From: Caballeronia peredens
Lineage (GTDB): Bacteria > Pseudomonadota > Gammaproteobacteria > Burkholderiales > Burkholderiaceae
DNA: 64,000 nucleotides
Direction of reading: 5' to 3'
NCBI GenBank assembly: GCA_001544595.2
Contig: FCOH02000005.1
Span: 124,001 to 188,000 of the forward strand
Below the pieces are notes generated by a model, which was not told where the DNA came from, did no database searches, and was given only the letters and a program-made list of their open reading frames with translations. This document shows positions 38,878 through 46,864 of this stretch, piece after piece (position 1 is the first letter of the stretch; the number at the start of each line of letters is the position of its first letter). Position numbers and translations under genes: made by a program.

Positions 38878-39933
38878 ATGACAGCCCCCACGGACACGAT
38901 CCAGCACTTCGCCTCCGACAACTACGCAGGCATCTGCCCCGAAGCGCTCGCCGCGCTCGTCGAGGCCAACACGAGCGGCCACGAGCCTGCCTACGGCGAC
39001 GACTCGTGGACCGCGCAAGTCTGCGACCGCATCCGCGACCTGTTCCAGACCGACTGCGAAGTTTTCTTCGTGTTCAACGGCACGGCGGCGAATTCGCTGG
39101 CGCTCGCCTCGCTGTGTCAGTCGTATCACTCGGTGATCTGCCACGAACTCGCGCACATCGAAACCGATGAATGCGGCGGCCCCGAGTTCTTCTCCGGCGG
39201 CTCGAAGCTGCTCACCGCGAACGGCGAAAACGGCAAGCTCACGCCGGACGCGATCGAAGAGCTCGCCACCAGACGCGCCGACATCCACTATCCGAAGCCC
39301 AAGGTCGTCGCGCTCACGCAGGCGACCGAAGTCGGCACCGTGTACAGCGTCGAGGAAATTCGCGCGATCGCGGCGATCGCCAAGCGCCGGCATCTGAAAG
39401 TGCATATGGACGGCGCGCGCTTCGCCAACGCGGTCGCGACGCTGAACGTGCATCCGTCGGAGATCACGTGGCGCGCGGGCGTCGACGTCCTGTGCTTCGG
39501 CGGCACGAAAAACGGCCTGCCGGTCGGCGAAGCCGTGGTCTTCTTCGACCGCGCGCTCGCCGCCGATTTCGCGTATCGCCTGAAGCAGGCGGGACAGCTC
39601 GCCTCGAAGATGCGCTTCATTTCCGCGCCGTGGCTCGGACTGCTCGACGACGACGTCTGGCTGCGCAACGCGCGCCACGCCAATGCGATGGCGCAACTGA
39701 TGGCCGCGCGTCTCGCCGACATTCCCGGCGTGCGCCTGCTGTTCGAGCCCGAAGCGAACGCCGTGTTCGCGGAACTGTCGGCGCATGTCGCGGCGGCGCT
39801 GCGCGCGAAGGGCTGGCGCTTCTATCAGTTCATCGGTTCGGGCGGCTGCCGGCTGATGTGCGCGTGGGACACGAAGCGTGAAACGGTCGAGCGCTTCACC
39901 GACGAAGTGCGCGCGCTCTGCGGATCGCGCTGA
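38878..39933 (+). CDS. Low-specificity L-threonine aldolase family protein
   Basis: 351 residues, PLP-dependent beta-eliminating lyase/threonine aldolase fold. It begins HFASDNYAGICPEAL. PLP is held by HMDGARFANA and the Schiff-base Lys in CFGGTKNGLPVGE (about residue 209). It cleaves L-threonine or allo-threonine and related beta-hydroxy amino acids to glycine and an aldehyde. It stands between a small exported protein gene and an alcohol dehydrogenase gene, possibly sharing transcription with the latter. Confidence 0.9.
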   Translation: MTAPTDTIQHFASDNYAGICPEALAALVEANTSGHEPAYGDDSWTAQVCDRIRDLFQTDCEVFFVFNGTAANSLALASLCQSYHSVICHELAHIETDECGGPEFFSGGSKLLTANGENGKLTPDAIEELATRRADIHYPKPKVVALTQATEVGTVYSVEEIRAIAAIAKRRHLKVHMDGARFANAVATLNVHPSEITWRAGVDVLCFGGTKNGLPVGEAVVFFDRALAADFAYRLKQAGQLASKMRFISAPWLGLLDDDVWLRNARHANAMAQLMAARLADIPGVRLLFEPEANAVFAELSAHVAAALRAKGWRFYQFIGSGGCRLMCAWDTKRETVERFTDEVRALCGSR

Positions 39934-40025
39934 ACTCCGGGCTGAACCTCCGCGCTGAACCCCGATTGACACGTTCGCCGCGCGGCTCCTAACATGGCCG
40001 CACCCTTCCCACCGGTTGCCCGGCC

Positions 40026-41174
40026 ATGGCCTTCATCTTCTACCTGACCCACATTCATCTCGGCTACGACGCGCTCGCGACGCTACAAAGCGAGTGCGCG
40101 CGCATCGGCGTGAAGCGTCCGCTCGTCATTACCGACAAGGGCGTCGCGGCCGCGGGGCTCGCCGCCCGCGTGATCGAGAGCGCGCAACTCGGCGCGTTGC
40201 CGGTCTTCGACGACACGCCTTCGAACCCGACCGAAGCGATGGTCCTGCAGGCCGCCGCGCAATACAAGCGCGAGGGTTGCGACGGCCTGATCGCGGTGGG
40301 CGGCGGCTCGTCGATCGATCTGGCCAAGGGCGTCGCGATCGCCGCGACGCACGACGAACCGCTGACGACCTACGCGACCATCGAAGGCGGCAGCGGCAAG
40401 ATCACGGAGCGCGCCGCGCCGCTGATCGCGGTGCCGACCACGTCCGGCACGGGCAGCGAAGTGGCGCGCGGCGCGATTATCATCCTGAACGACGGACGCA
40501 AGCTCGGCTTTCACTCGTGGCATCTGCTGCCGAAGTCGGCGATCTGCGATCCGTCGCTCACGCTCGGCCTGCCGCCCGGGCTCACCGCCGCGACCGGCAT
40601 GGACGCGATCGCGCATTGCATCGAAACGTTTCTTGCGCCGGCCTTCAATCCGCCCGCCGACGGCATCGCGCTCGACGGACTCGAACGCGCGTGGGCCAAC
40701 ATCGAGCGTGCGACGCACGACGGCCAGGACCGCGATGCGCGCCTCAACATGATGTCGGCGTCGATGCAGGGCGCGATGGCCTTCCAGAAGGGCCTCGGCT
40801 GCGTGCATTCGCTGTCGCATCCGCTGGGCGGGCTCGCCGTGAACGGGCGCACGTCACTGCATCACGGCACGCTGAACGCGGTCGTGCTGCCCGCCGTTTT
40901 GCGCTTCAACGAAAGCGCGCCGACCGTCGTCGCCGAGCGGCGTTTCGCGCGCATGCGCCGCGTGATGAATCTCGCCGGCGACGCCGATATCGCGCAGGCC
41001 GTGCACGACATGACCGCGCGCTTAGGCCTGCCGACGCGTCTGTCGCAAATGGGCGTCGAGGCAAGCATGTTCGACAAGGTGGTGAAGGGCGCGCTCGCGG
41101 ATCATTGCCACAAGACGAATCCGCGCGAAGCGAGCGCGGACGATTATCGACGCATGCTGACGGAGTCGCTCTGA
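40026..41174 (+). CDS. Iron-containing alcohol dehydrogenase
   Basis: 382 residues, group III Fe-ADH. NAD binding: GVKRPLVITDKGV and GGGSSIDLAKG. Metal ligands: GMDAIAHCIE, HSLSHPLGG and LHHGTLNAVVLP. The sequence resembles 4-hydroxybutyrate dehydrogenase and maleylacetate reductase relatives; the substrate is not determined. The stop is 2 bp before the thioesterase start, so the two work in one transcript. Confidence 0.9.
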   Translation: MAFIFYLTHIHLGYDALATLQSECARIGVKRPLVITDKGVAAAGLAARVIESAQLGALPVFDDTPSNPTEAMVLQAAAQYKREGCDGLIAVGGGSSIDLAKGVAIAATHDEPLTTYATIEGGSGKITERAAPLIAVPTTSGTGSEVARGAIIILNDGRKLGFHSWHLLPKSAICDPSLTLGLPPGLTAATGMDAIAHCIETFLAPAFNPPADGIALDGLERAWANIERATHDGQDRDARLNMMSASMQGAMAFQKGLGCVHSLSHPLGGLAVNGRTSLHHGTLNAVVLPAVLRFNESAPTVVAERRFARMRRVMNLAGDADIAQAVHDMTARLGLPTRLSQMGVEASMFDKVVKGALADHCHKTNPREASADDYRRMLTESL

Positions 41175-41176
41175 CG

Positions 41177-41614
41177 ATGACCAAGCCGGTTCGCACCACC
41201 CGCGCCGACTACGCGCATTTCCTCGCGATCAGCACGCGCTGGTCGGACAACGACGTCTACGGGCACATCAACAACGTCGTCTATTACAGCTATTTCGACA
41301 CGGTCGTGAACGAGTATCTGCTGCGCGCGGGCGTGCTCGATTTCAGCGAGGGCGAGACCATCGGCCTCGTGGTGGAGACGCGCTGCAATTTCTTCGCGCC
41401 GGTCGTGTTTCCCGAAGCCATCGAGGCGGGACTGCGCGTCGAGAAGCTCGGCAACACGAGCGTGCGCTACGAAGTGGCGATCTTCGCGCGAGGCGCGAAC
41501 GAGGCTGCGGCGCAAGGACATTTCGTGCATGTCTACGTGGATCGTGTGACGCGCAGGCCGGTGGCGCTGCCCGCGCCGCTCATCGCCGCGCTCGAGCCGC
41601 TCGTCACCGGCTGA
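41177..41614 (+). CDS. Acyl-CoA thioesterase, hot-dog fold
   Basis: 145 residues of the 4-hydroxybenzoyl-CoA thioesterase/YbgC type. Catalytic segment TRWSDNDVYGHINNVVYYSYF contains the active-site Asp and the HxNN helix. It is coupled to the alcohol dehydrogenase gene upstream and is followed 6 bp later by livH, so the six genes 40026-45132 are probably one operon. Confidence 0.88.
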   Translation: MTKPVRTTRADYAHFLAISTRWSDNDVYGHINNVVYYSYFDTVVNEYLLRAGVLDFSEGETIGLVVETRCNFFAPVVFPEAIEAGLRVEKLGNTSVRYEVAIFARGANEAAAQGHFVHVYVDRVTRRPVALPAPLIAALEPLVTG

Positions 41615-41620
41615 ACCCGC

Positions 41621-42592
41621 GTGTTGCTGCAGTGGTTCAGCGTGAATCTGCTCAACGGCGTGAGCGTCGGCTTGCTGCTGTTCATGCTGTCCGCCGGTCT
41701 CACGCTCATCTTTTCGATGCTCGGCGTGCTCAACTTCGCGCACGCGAGTTTCTACATGCTCGGCGCCTATGTCGGGCAGACGCTCGCCGCGCTCGGCGGA
41801 TTCTGGTTCGCGCTGATCGCGGCGCCGTTGCTCGTCGGCGCGGCGGGCGCGTTGTTCGAGCGCCTGCTGTTGCGGCGCGTGCATGCGCGCGGCGCGCTCG
41901 CCGAGTTGCTGCTCACGTTCGGCGCGGCCATCGTGATCGGCGAGGGCGTGAAGCTCGTCTGGGGACTCGGCTCCTTGCCCGCGGCGATTCCGCCCGTGCT
42001 CGACGGTCCGCTCTTCACCGTGTACGGCGCGTCGTTCGCGCGTTACCGCGCGTTCATGATGGCGCTCGCCGTCGTCATGCTGGGCGCGCTCTGGCTGATC
42101 CTGCGCACGTCGAAGACGGGGCTCGTCGTGCGCGCGGCGCTCACGCATCCCGCGACCGTCGAAACCCTCGGCCATGACGTGCCGCGCGTCTTCACGATGG
42201 TCTTCGCCGCCGGCACCGCGCTCGCTGCGGCGGGCGGCGTGATCGGCGCGCCGCTCGCCGTCATCGAACCGGCGATGGCCGACGCGATGGGGCCGATCGT
42301 GTTCGTCGTCGTCGTGATCGGCGGGCTCGGATCGCTGTACGGCGCGCTCGTCGCATCGCTTCTGATCGGCTGCGTGCAGACTTTCGCGGTGAGCGCGAGC
42401 GCGTCGGCGGGGAGCATCGCCGCCTGGTTCGGCGTGACGCTGCCGCCCGCCTGGGCCGCGTTGACCGTCACGCAGCTCGCGCCCGTGCTGCCGTATCTGC
42501 TGCTCGTCGCGATGTTGGCCGCGCGCCCGGGCGGGCTGTTCGGCGAGCGCATGCGCGCGCCGGGCGGATTTTCCGCGGGGCATGATGCTTAA
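41621..42592 (+). CDS. livH: Branched-chain-type ABC transporter permease, LivH
   Basis: 323 residues, about eight membrane helices, GTG start at 41621. The LivH signature GLTLIFSMLGVLNFAHASFY and the C-terminal GLGSLYGALVASLLIG are present. Forms the channel with LivM for import of branched-chain amino acids or other small carboxylates or amides. Overlaps livM by 11 bp. Confidence 0.9.
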   Translation: MLLQWFSVNLLNGVSVGLLLFMLSAGLTLIFSMLGVLNFAHASFYMLGAYVGQTLAALGGFWFALIAAPLLVGAAGALFERLLLRRVHARGALAELLLTFGAAIVIGEGVKLVWGLGSLPAAIPPVLDGPLFTVYGASFARYRAFMMALAVVMLGALWLILRTSKTGLVVRAALTHPATVETLGHDVPRVFTMVFAAGTALAAAGGVIGAPLAVIEPAMADAMGPIVFVVVVIGGLGSLYGALVASLLIGCVQTFAVSASASAGSIAAWFGVTLPPAWAALTVTQLAPVLPYLLLVAMLAARPGGLFGERMRAPGGFSAGHDA

Positions 42593-43700
42593 GTTCGGCG
42601 CGCCGGTCGTGATGTTTGTTGTGTTGCTCGTGGCGCTCGCCGTGCCGCCGCTGGTCTCCGATCAATCGTGGCTGCTCGCGTACCTCGCACAGACCGCGAC
42701 GCTCGTCGTCTTCGCGCTCTCGTACAACCTGTTGCTCGGTGAAACCGGCTTGCTGTCTTTCGGCCACGCCGTGTATGCGGGCCTCGGCGCGTTCGCCGCC
42801 GCGCACGTGTTCAACCGTTTCGGCGTGCCGTTGCCGCTTTTGCCGCTGATCGGCGGATGCGTCGCGATGCTCGTCGCGGTCGTCTTCGGCGCGATCTCGA
42901 CGCAGCGCGCGGGCACGCCGTTCGCGATGATCACGCTCGGCATCGGCGAACTCGTCGCCGCCTGCGTGTGGCTCGTGCCGGGATGGTTCGGCGGCGAGGG
43001 TGGCCTGACGATCGATCGCGCGGGCGGGCCGCCGTTCTTCGCGTGGACCTTCGGCCCGTTGCGCGAAGCGTATGGCCTGATCGCGTGCTGGTGCGTCGTG
43101 GCGGCGCTCGCGATGTTCGCCTTCTCGCGCACGCCGATGTGCCGTCTCGCCAACGCCGTGCGGGACAATCCCGCGCGCGCCGCCGCGATCGGCTTCGCGC
43201 CCGCGCGCGTGCGTCTGATGATGCTCGTCGTGTCGGCGTTCTTCGCGGGCATCGCGGGCGTGCTGGCGTTGATCAACGTCGAACTGGTGTCGGCGGAAAG
43301 CGTGAGCCTCGCGCGCTCGACGGGCGTGCTCGTCGCGACGGTGATCGGCGGCGCGGGCACGTTCTTCGGGCCGGTCGCGGGCGCCGTGCTGCTGACGTTC
43401 TTCAGCGTCGCGGTGGCCAACGTCAGTGCGGCGTGGCCGATGTATCTCGGCCTCTTCTTCATGTGGGTGGTCGTCGCGGCGCCGGACGGTCTCGCGGGCC
43501 TGATACGGCGCGACGCGCGCACGTTGTGGCTCGGCGCATCGAGTGTCGCGGCGTGGGGAATCGCGGTGGTCGTCGTCGTGGAGACGCTTTACGCGCGTCA
43601 AAGCGATGCGGCCACGCTGCCGCGCGCGGCGTGGCTCGTCGCGCTGCCGGGCGCCGCGCTCGGGCTGTGGCTCGCGCGCCGCATGAGGTCCGGGCGATGA
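42582..43700 (+). CDS. livM: Branched-chain-type ABC transporter permease, LivM
   Basis: 372 residues. LivM features: LSYNLLLGETGLLSFGHAVY (here ALSYNLLLGE), and the late GGAGTFFGPVAGA. The protein is longer than usual: after the normal end near GLAGLIRRDA about 65 residues add two hydrophobic helices (SVAAWGIAVVVVVETLYA and AAWLVALPGAALGLWLA). Overlaps livG by 4 bp. Confidence 0.88.
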   Translation: MMLKFGAPVVMFVVLLVALAVPPLVSDQSWLLAYLAQTATLVVFALSYNLLLGETGLLSFGHAVYAGLGAFAAAHVFNRFGVPLPLLPLIGGCVAMLVAVVFGAISTQRAGTPFAMITLGIGELVAACVWLVPGWFGGEGGLTIDRAGGPPFFAWTFGPLREAYGLIACWCVVAALAMFAFSRTPMCRLANAVRDNPARAAAIGFAPARVRLMMLVVSAFFAGIAGVLALINVELVSAESVSLARSTGVLVATVIGGAGTFFGPVAGAVLLTFFSVAVANVSAAWPMYLGLFFMWVVVAAPDGLAGLIRRDARTLWLGASSVAAWGIAVVVVVETLYARQSDAATLPRAAWLVALPGAALGLWLARRMRSGR

Positions 43701-44437
43701 ACGCGGCGCTCGAACTGCACGGCATCGTCAAATGCTTCGGTGCGACGCGCGTGTTGCGCGGCGTCGATCTGCACGTCGCGCAGGGCGAGCGGCACGCGCT
43801 CATCGGCCCGAACGGCGCGGGCAAGTCCACGCTCTTCGATCTGATTTCGGGGCGCGCGCGGCCGGACGGCGGGCGCATCGTCGCGAACGGATTCGACGTG
43901 ACGGGCAAGCCGCCGCAGCGCGTCTCGCGCACGCTTGCGCGCAGTTTTCAGACGACGAGCGTGTTCGGCGGCCTGTCCGTACTCGATAACCTGCGTTGCG
44001 CGGCGCTCGGCGCGGCATCGGCGCGCCGGATCGACCGATGGCTGCCGTCGCGAAAGATCGACGAACGCGCACGCGCGATGCTCGACGCCATCGGTCTCGC
44101 CGATCGCGCCGATGAACCCGCCGCGCGCCTCGCCTACGCGGAGCAACGCGCGCTCGATCTCGGCATCGCGCTCGCGACCGATGCGCCGCTCATCCTGCTC
44201 GACGAACCCACCGCTGGCATGAACCGCGCGGAAGCGGCGCGCGCGCTCGCGTTGATCCGCGCGACGACGGAACGCCGCACGCTGCTCGTCATCGAGCACG
44301 ACATGGACGCCGTGTTCGGGCTCGCCGATCGCATCTCGGTGCTCGTGCGGGGGCGCGTGATTGCCACGGGCACGCCGGCCGACATACGCGCGGATCGCGG
44401 CGTGCAGGACGCTTATCTCGGCGGGGACGCGCCATGA
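43697..44437 (+). CDS. livG: ABC transporter ATP-binding protein, LivG type
   Basis: 246 residues. Walker A GPNGAGKST (about 37-45), Walker B LILLDEPTAGM and the switch His in LLVIEHDMD are canonical. The ABC signature is altered: LAYAEQ instead of the usual LSxGQ/E, so both the conserved Ser and Gly are Ala. It overlaps LivM and LivF genes by 4 bp each. Partner of the LivF-type subunit. Confidence 0.9.
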   Translation: MNAALELHGIVKCFGATRVLRGVDLHVAQGERHALIGPNGAGKSTLFDLISGRARPDGGRIVANGFDVTGKPPQRVSRTLARSFQTTSVFGGLSVLDNLRCAALGAASARRIDRWLPSRKIDERARAMLDAIGLADRADEPAARLAYAEQRALDLGIALATDAPLILLDEPTAGMNRAEAARALALIRATTERRTLLVIEHDMDAVFGLADRISVLVRGRVIATGTPADIRADRGVQDAYLGGDAP

Positions 44438-45132
44438 GCGGGGCATTGCGTATCGAGGACTTGCGCGCCTGGTACGGCGCCGCGCAGGTGCTGCACGGCG
44501 TGAATCTGTGCATCGGCGAAGGCGAGGCGCTCGCGCTCGTCGGCCGCAACGGTTCGGGCCGCTCGACGCTCGCGAAGGCCATCATGGGAATCGTGCGATG
44601 CACGGGCGATCTGCGCTATCGCGGCACGCAGCTCGCCGGCTTGCGGCCGTACCGGATTGCGCGGCTGGGCATCGGCTACGTGCCCGAAACGCGCGACGTG
44701 TTCCCCGCGCTGACGGTGCGCGAGAATCTCGCGCTCGGCGAGCGCCGCGGCACGCGCTTCACGCCCGGCGATGCGTACCGGCTGTTTCCCGTGCTCGAAG
44801 AACGCGCGTCGGTGAAAGCGGGCGCGCTGTCCGGCGGCGAGCAACAGATGCTCGCGCTCGCACGCACGCTGGCGGGCGATCCGTCGCTCGTCATCATCGA
44901 CGAACCCGGCGAAGGGCTCGCGCCGCAAGTGCTCGCGCAAGTGGGCGCGTGTCTCGCGATGCTGCGCGAGCGCGGCGTCGCGATGCTGCTGATCGAGGAG
45001 CGGCTGACGATCGCGCGCATGCTCGACGCGCGCGTCGCCGTAATGGGACACGGCGCGATCCAGTTCGAAGGCGCGCTCGCGGCGTTGCACCGCAAAGAGC
45101 GCGTCATGCGCGACTGGCTTTCCGTGGGATAG
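44434..45132 (+). CDS. livF: ABC transporter ATP-binding protein, LivF type
   Basis: 232 residues. Signature LSGGEQQM and Walker B LVIIDEPGEGL are canonical, but Walker A reads GRNGSGRST: the catalytic Lys is Arg. The H-loop position reads LLIEERLT, without His, as is common in LivF proteins. It is the last gene of the operon and ends 9 bp before the convergent iolB stop. No periplasmic binding protein gene accompanies the cluster. Confidence 0.88.
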   Translation: MSGALRIEDLRAWYGAAQVLHGVNLCIGEGEALALVGRNGSGRSTLAKAIMGIVRCTGDLRYRGTQLAGLRPYRIARLGIGYVPETRDVFPALTVRENLALGERRGTRFTPGDAYRLFPVLEERASVKAGALSGGEQQMLALARTLAGDPSLVIIDEPGEGLAPQVLAQVGACLAMLRERGVAMLLIEERLTIARMLDARVAVMGHGAIQFEGALAALHRKERVMRDWLSVG

Positions 45133-45141
45133 CGCGAGACT

Positions 45142-45948
45142 TCAGGTCTTGTTGTCCCGCTCCACGATCCACTCGTGCTTCGGATCGTTCTTGAAGTGCC
45201 ACGTGCGTTTGCTGCCGGCCATCACGTTCAGATAATAGTTGTCGTAGCCATACGGCACGACGACCGGATGATAGCCGCGCGGCACCATCACGACATCGTG
45301 ATTCTCGACGGCCATCGTTTCGTCGAGATCGCGCTCGTCGGTATAGACGCGCTGAAACGCGAAGCCTTGCGGCGGATCGAGCCGGTGGTAATACGTCTCT
45401 TCCAGCGAACTCTCGACAGGCACGTTGTCCTGATCGTGCTTGTGCGGCGGATAGCTCGACGCATGTCCGCCCGGCGTGCGCACTTCCACCACGAGCAGCG
45501 ACTCGGCGGCTTCGGTCTGCGGAAGAATGTCGCACACGTAGCGCGTATTCGCGTTTTTGCCGCGCGTCGAGCGCTTCATCTGCGAGGGCTCGATGAGCCG
45601 CGGTGGAAACACGCCCGTTGCGGGCGCGCTCGCGATGCCCACTTCCGCGTCGCGCTCGGCGTGCACGATCGCGGCGAGCTTCGGCGGCACGTACACCGCA
45701 TAGGGCGCTGCGTCCTCGAACACGCTGTCGCGCGTGCCGATGGACGGCCAGTGTTCGTCACCGGCCTCGACGCTCACCGTGCCCGTCAGCACGACGATGC
45801 AGCTTTCGCGGTCGGCGTCGTACACATGCACGACATCGCCCGCATTCAGACGATACGCCGCGAAGCCGACATGCTTCCAGCCGGCGGAATCGGGTGTCAC
45901 GCGCGCGATGGTCTGACCTTCGCGCGATGCCTTCACTAGCAGGCTCAT
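45142..45948 (-). CDS. iolB: 5-deoxy-glucuronate isomerase, IolB
   Basis: 268 residues, KduI/IolB double cupin. Features include VLTGTVSVEAGDE and the metal-binding PGGHASSYPPHKHDQDN region, with a second His/Glu set at EETYYHRLDPPQGFAFQRVY. It converts 5-deoxy-glucuronate to 5-dehydro-2-deoxy-gluconate in myo-inositol breakdown. Last gene of the seven-gene iol operon; 4-bp overlap with iolE. Confidence 0.95.
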   Translation of the reverse strand: MSLLVKASREGQTIARVTPDSAGWKHVGFAAYRLNAGDVVHVYDADRESCIVVLTGTVSVEAGDEHWPSIGTRDSVFEDAAPYAVYVPPKLAAIVHAERDAEVGIASAPATGVFPPRLIEPSQMKRSTRGKNANTRYVCDILPQTEAAESLLVVEVRTPGGHASSYPPHKHDQDNVPVESSLEETYYHRLDPPQGFAFQRVYTDERDLDETMAVENHDVVMVPRGYHPVVVPYGYDNYYLNVMAGSKRTWHFKNDPKHEWIVERDNKT

Positions 45949-46847
45949 GCCGCCTCCTTAAAGGTTTCGTCGACGAGCGCGCGCAATGTGCGATAGCCCT
46001 TGTCGGCATAGGCATAGCTCGGCGCGATCACCGGATCCTGCTCCGCTTCCACGACGAGCCAGCCGTTGTAATCATGCTCCGCGAGACACGCGACGATGCC
46101 CGGATAGTCGATGACGCCATCGCCCGGCACGGTGAACGCGCCGTTGATGACCGCATCGAGAAAGCTCCAGTTGCGATTGCGCGCGAGCTTCACGATTTCC
46201 GGGCGCACGTCCTTGCAATGCACATGGCACACGCGCGCGATATGTTGTCTGAGCACGGTGAGTGCATCGCCGCCCGCGAAGGTGATGTGGCCCGCATCGA
46301 ACAGCAGACCGACGGCATCGCCGGTGAGCGCCATCAGGCGTTCGACATCGGCCGGGGTTTCGACATACGCACCCATATGATGATGATAGGCGACGCGCAC
46401 GCCGCGCGAGAGCGTGTATTCGGCGAAGCGGTTCAGGCGCTCGGCATACTCGTGCCAGCGCGCGTCGGAGAAAAAGCGCGGACGCTGATAGAGCGGCCGC
46501 GGCGCGCCCTGGATCGAATCGGCGACTTCGCCGTAGACCATCACCGTCGCGCCGTTCTTCGCGAGCAGATCGAGATGCGGGCCGACCGCCTCGATCTCTT
46601 CTTCCGCGCTGCGCGCCGCGAGCCTGCCCGAATACCAGCCCGACACCAGCGCGAGATCGTATTGCGCGAGCAAGCTCTTGAGCGCCTGCGGCTCGCGCGG
46701 AAACTTGTTGCCGAGTTCGAACCCTTCATAACCGATCTGCCTGCCTTCGGTGAGCGCGGCAGACAGAGGCGTCTCCCCGCCGAGCGAGGGCAGATCGTCG
46801 TTCATCCAGGACAACGGGTTGATGCCGATGCGGACATTCAAGGACAT
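45945..46847 (-). CDS. iolE: myo-inosose-2 dehydratase, IolE
   Basis: 300 residues, AP-endonuclease-2-type TIM barrel. N-terminus NVRIGINPLSWMNDDLP is typical of IolE. Metal ligands are in RVAYHHHMGAYVET, LLFDAGHITFAGG, VCHVHCKDV and the final VVEAEQDP. It dehydrates scyllo-inosose. ATG 46847 was chosen because the conserved protein begins there. 17 bp after iolD. Confidence 0.95.
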   Translation of the reverse strand: MSLNVRIGINPLSWMNDDLPSLGGETPLSAALTEGRQIGYEGFELGNKFPREPQALKSLLAQYDLALVSGWYSGRLAARSAEEEIEAVGPHLDLLAKNGATVMVYGEVADSIQGAPRPLYQRPRFFSDARWHEYAERLNRFAEYTLSRGVRVAYHHHMGAYVETPADVERLMALTGDAVGLLFDAGHITFAGGDALTVLRQHIARVCHVHCKDVRPEIVKLARNRNWSFLDAVINGAFTVPGDGVIDYPGIVACLAEHDYNGWLVVEAEQDPVIAPSYAYADKGYRTLRALVDETFKEAA

Positions 46848-46864
46848 TGTCGAATCCTCATGCA

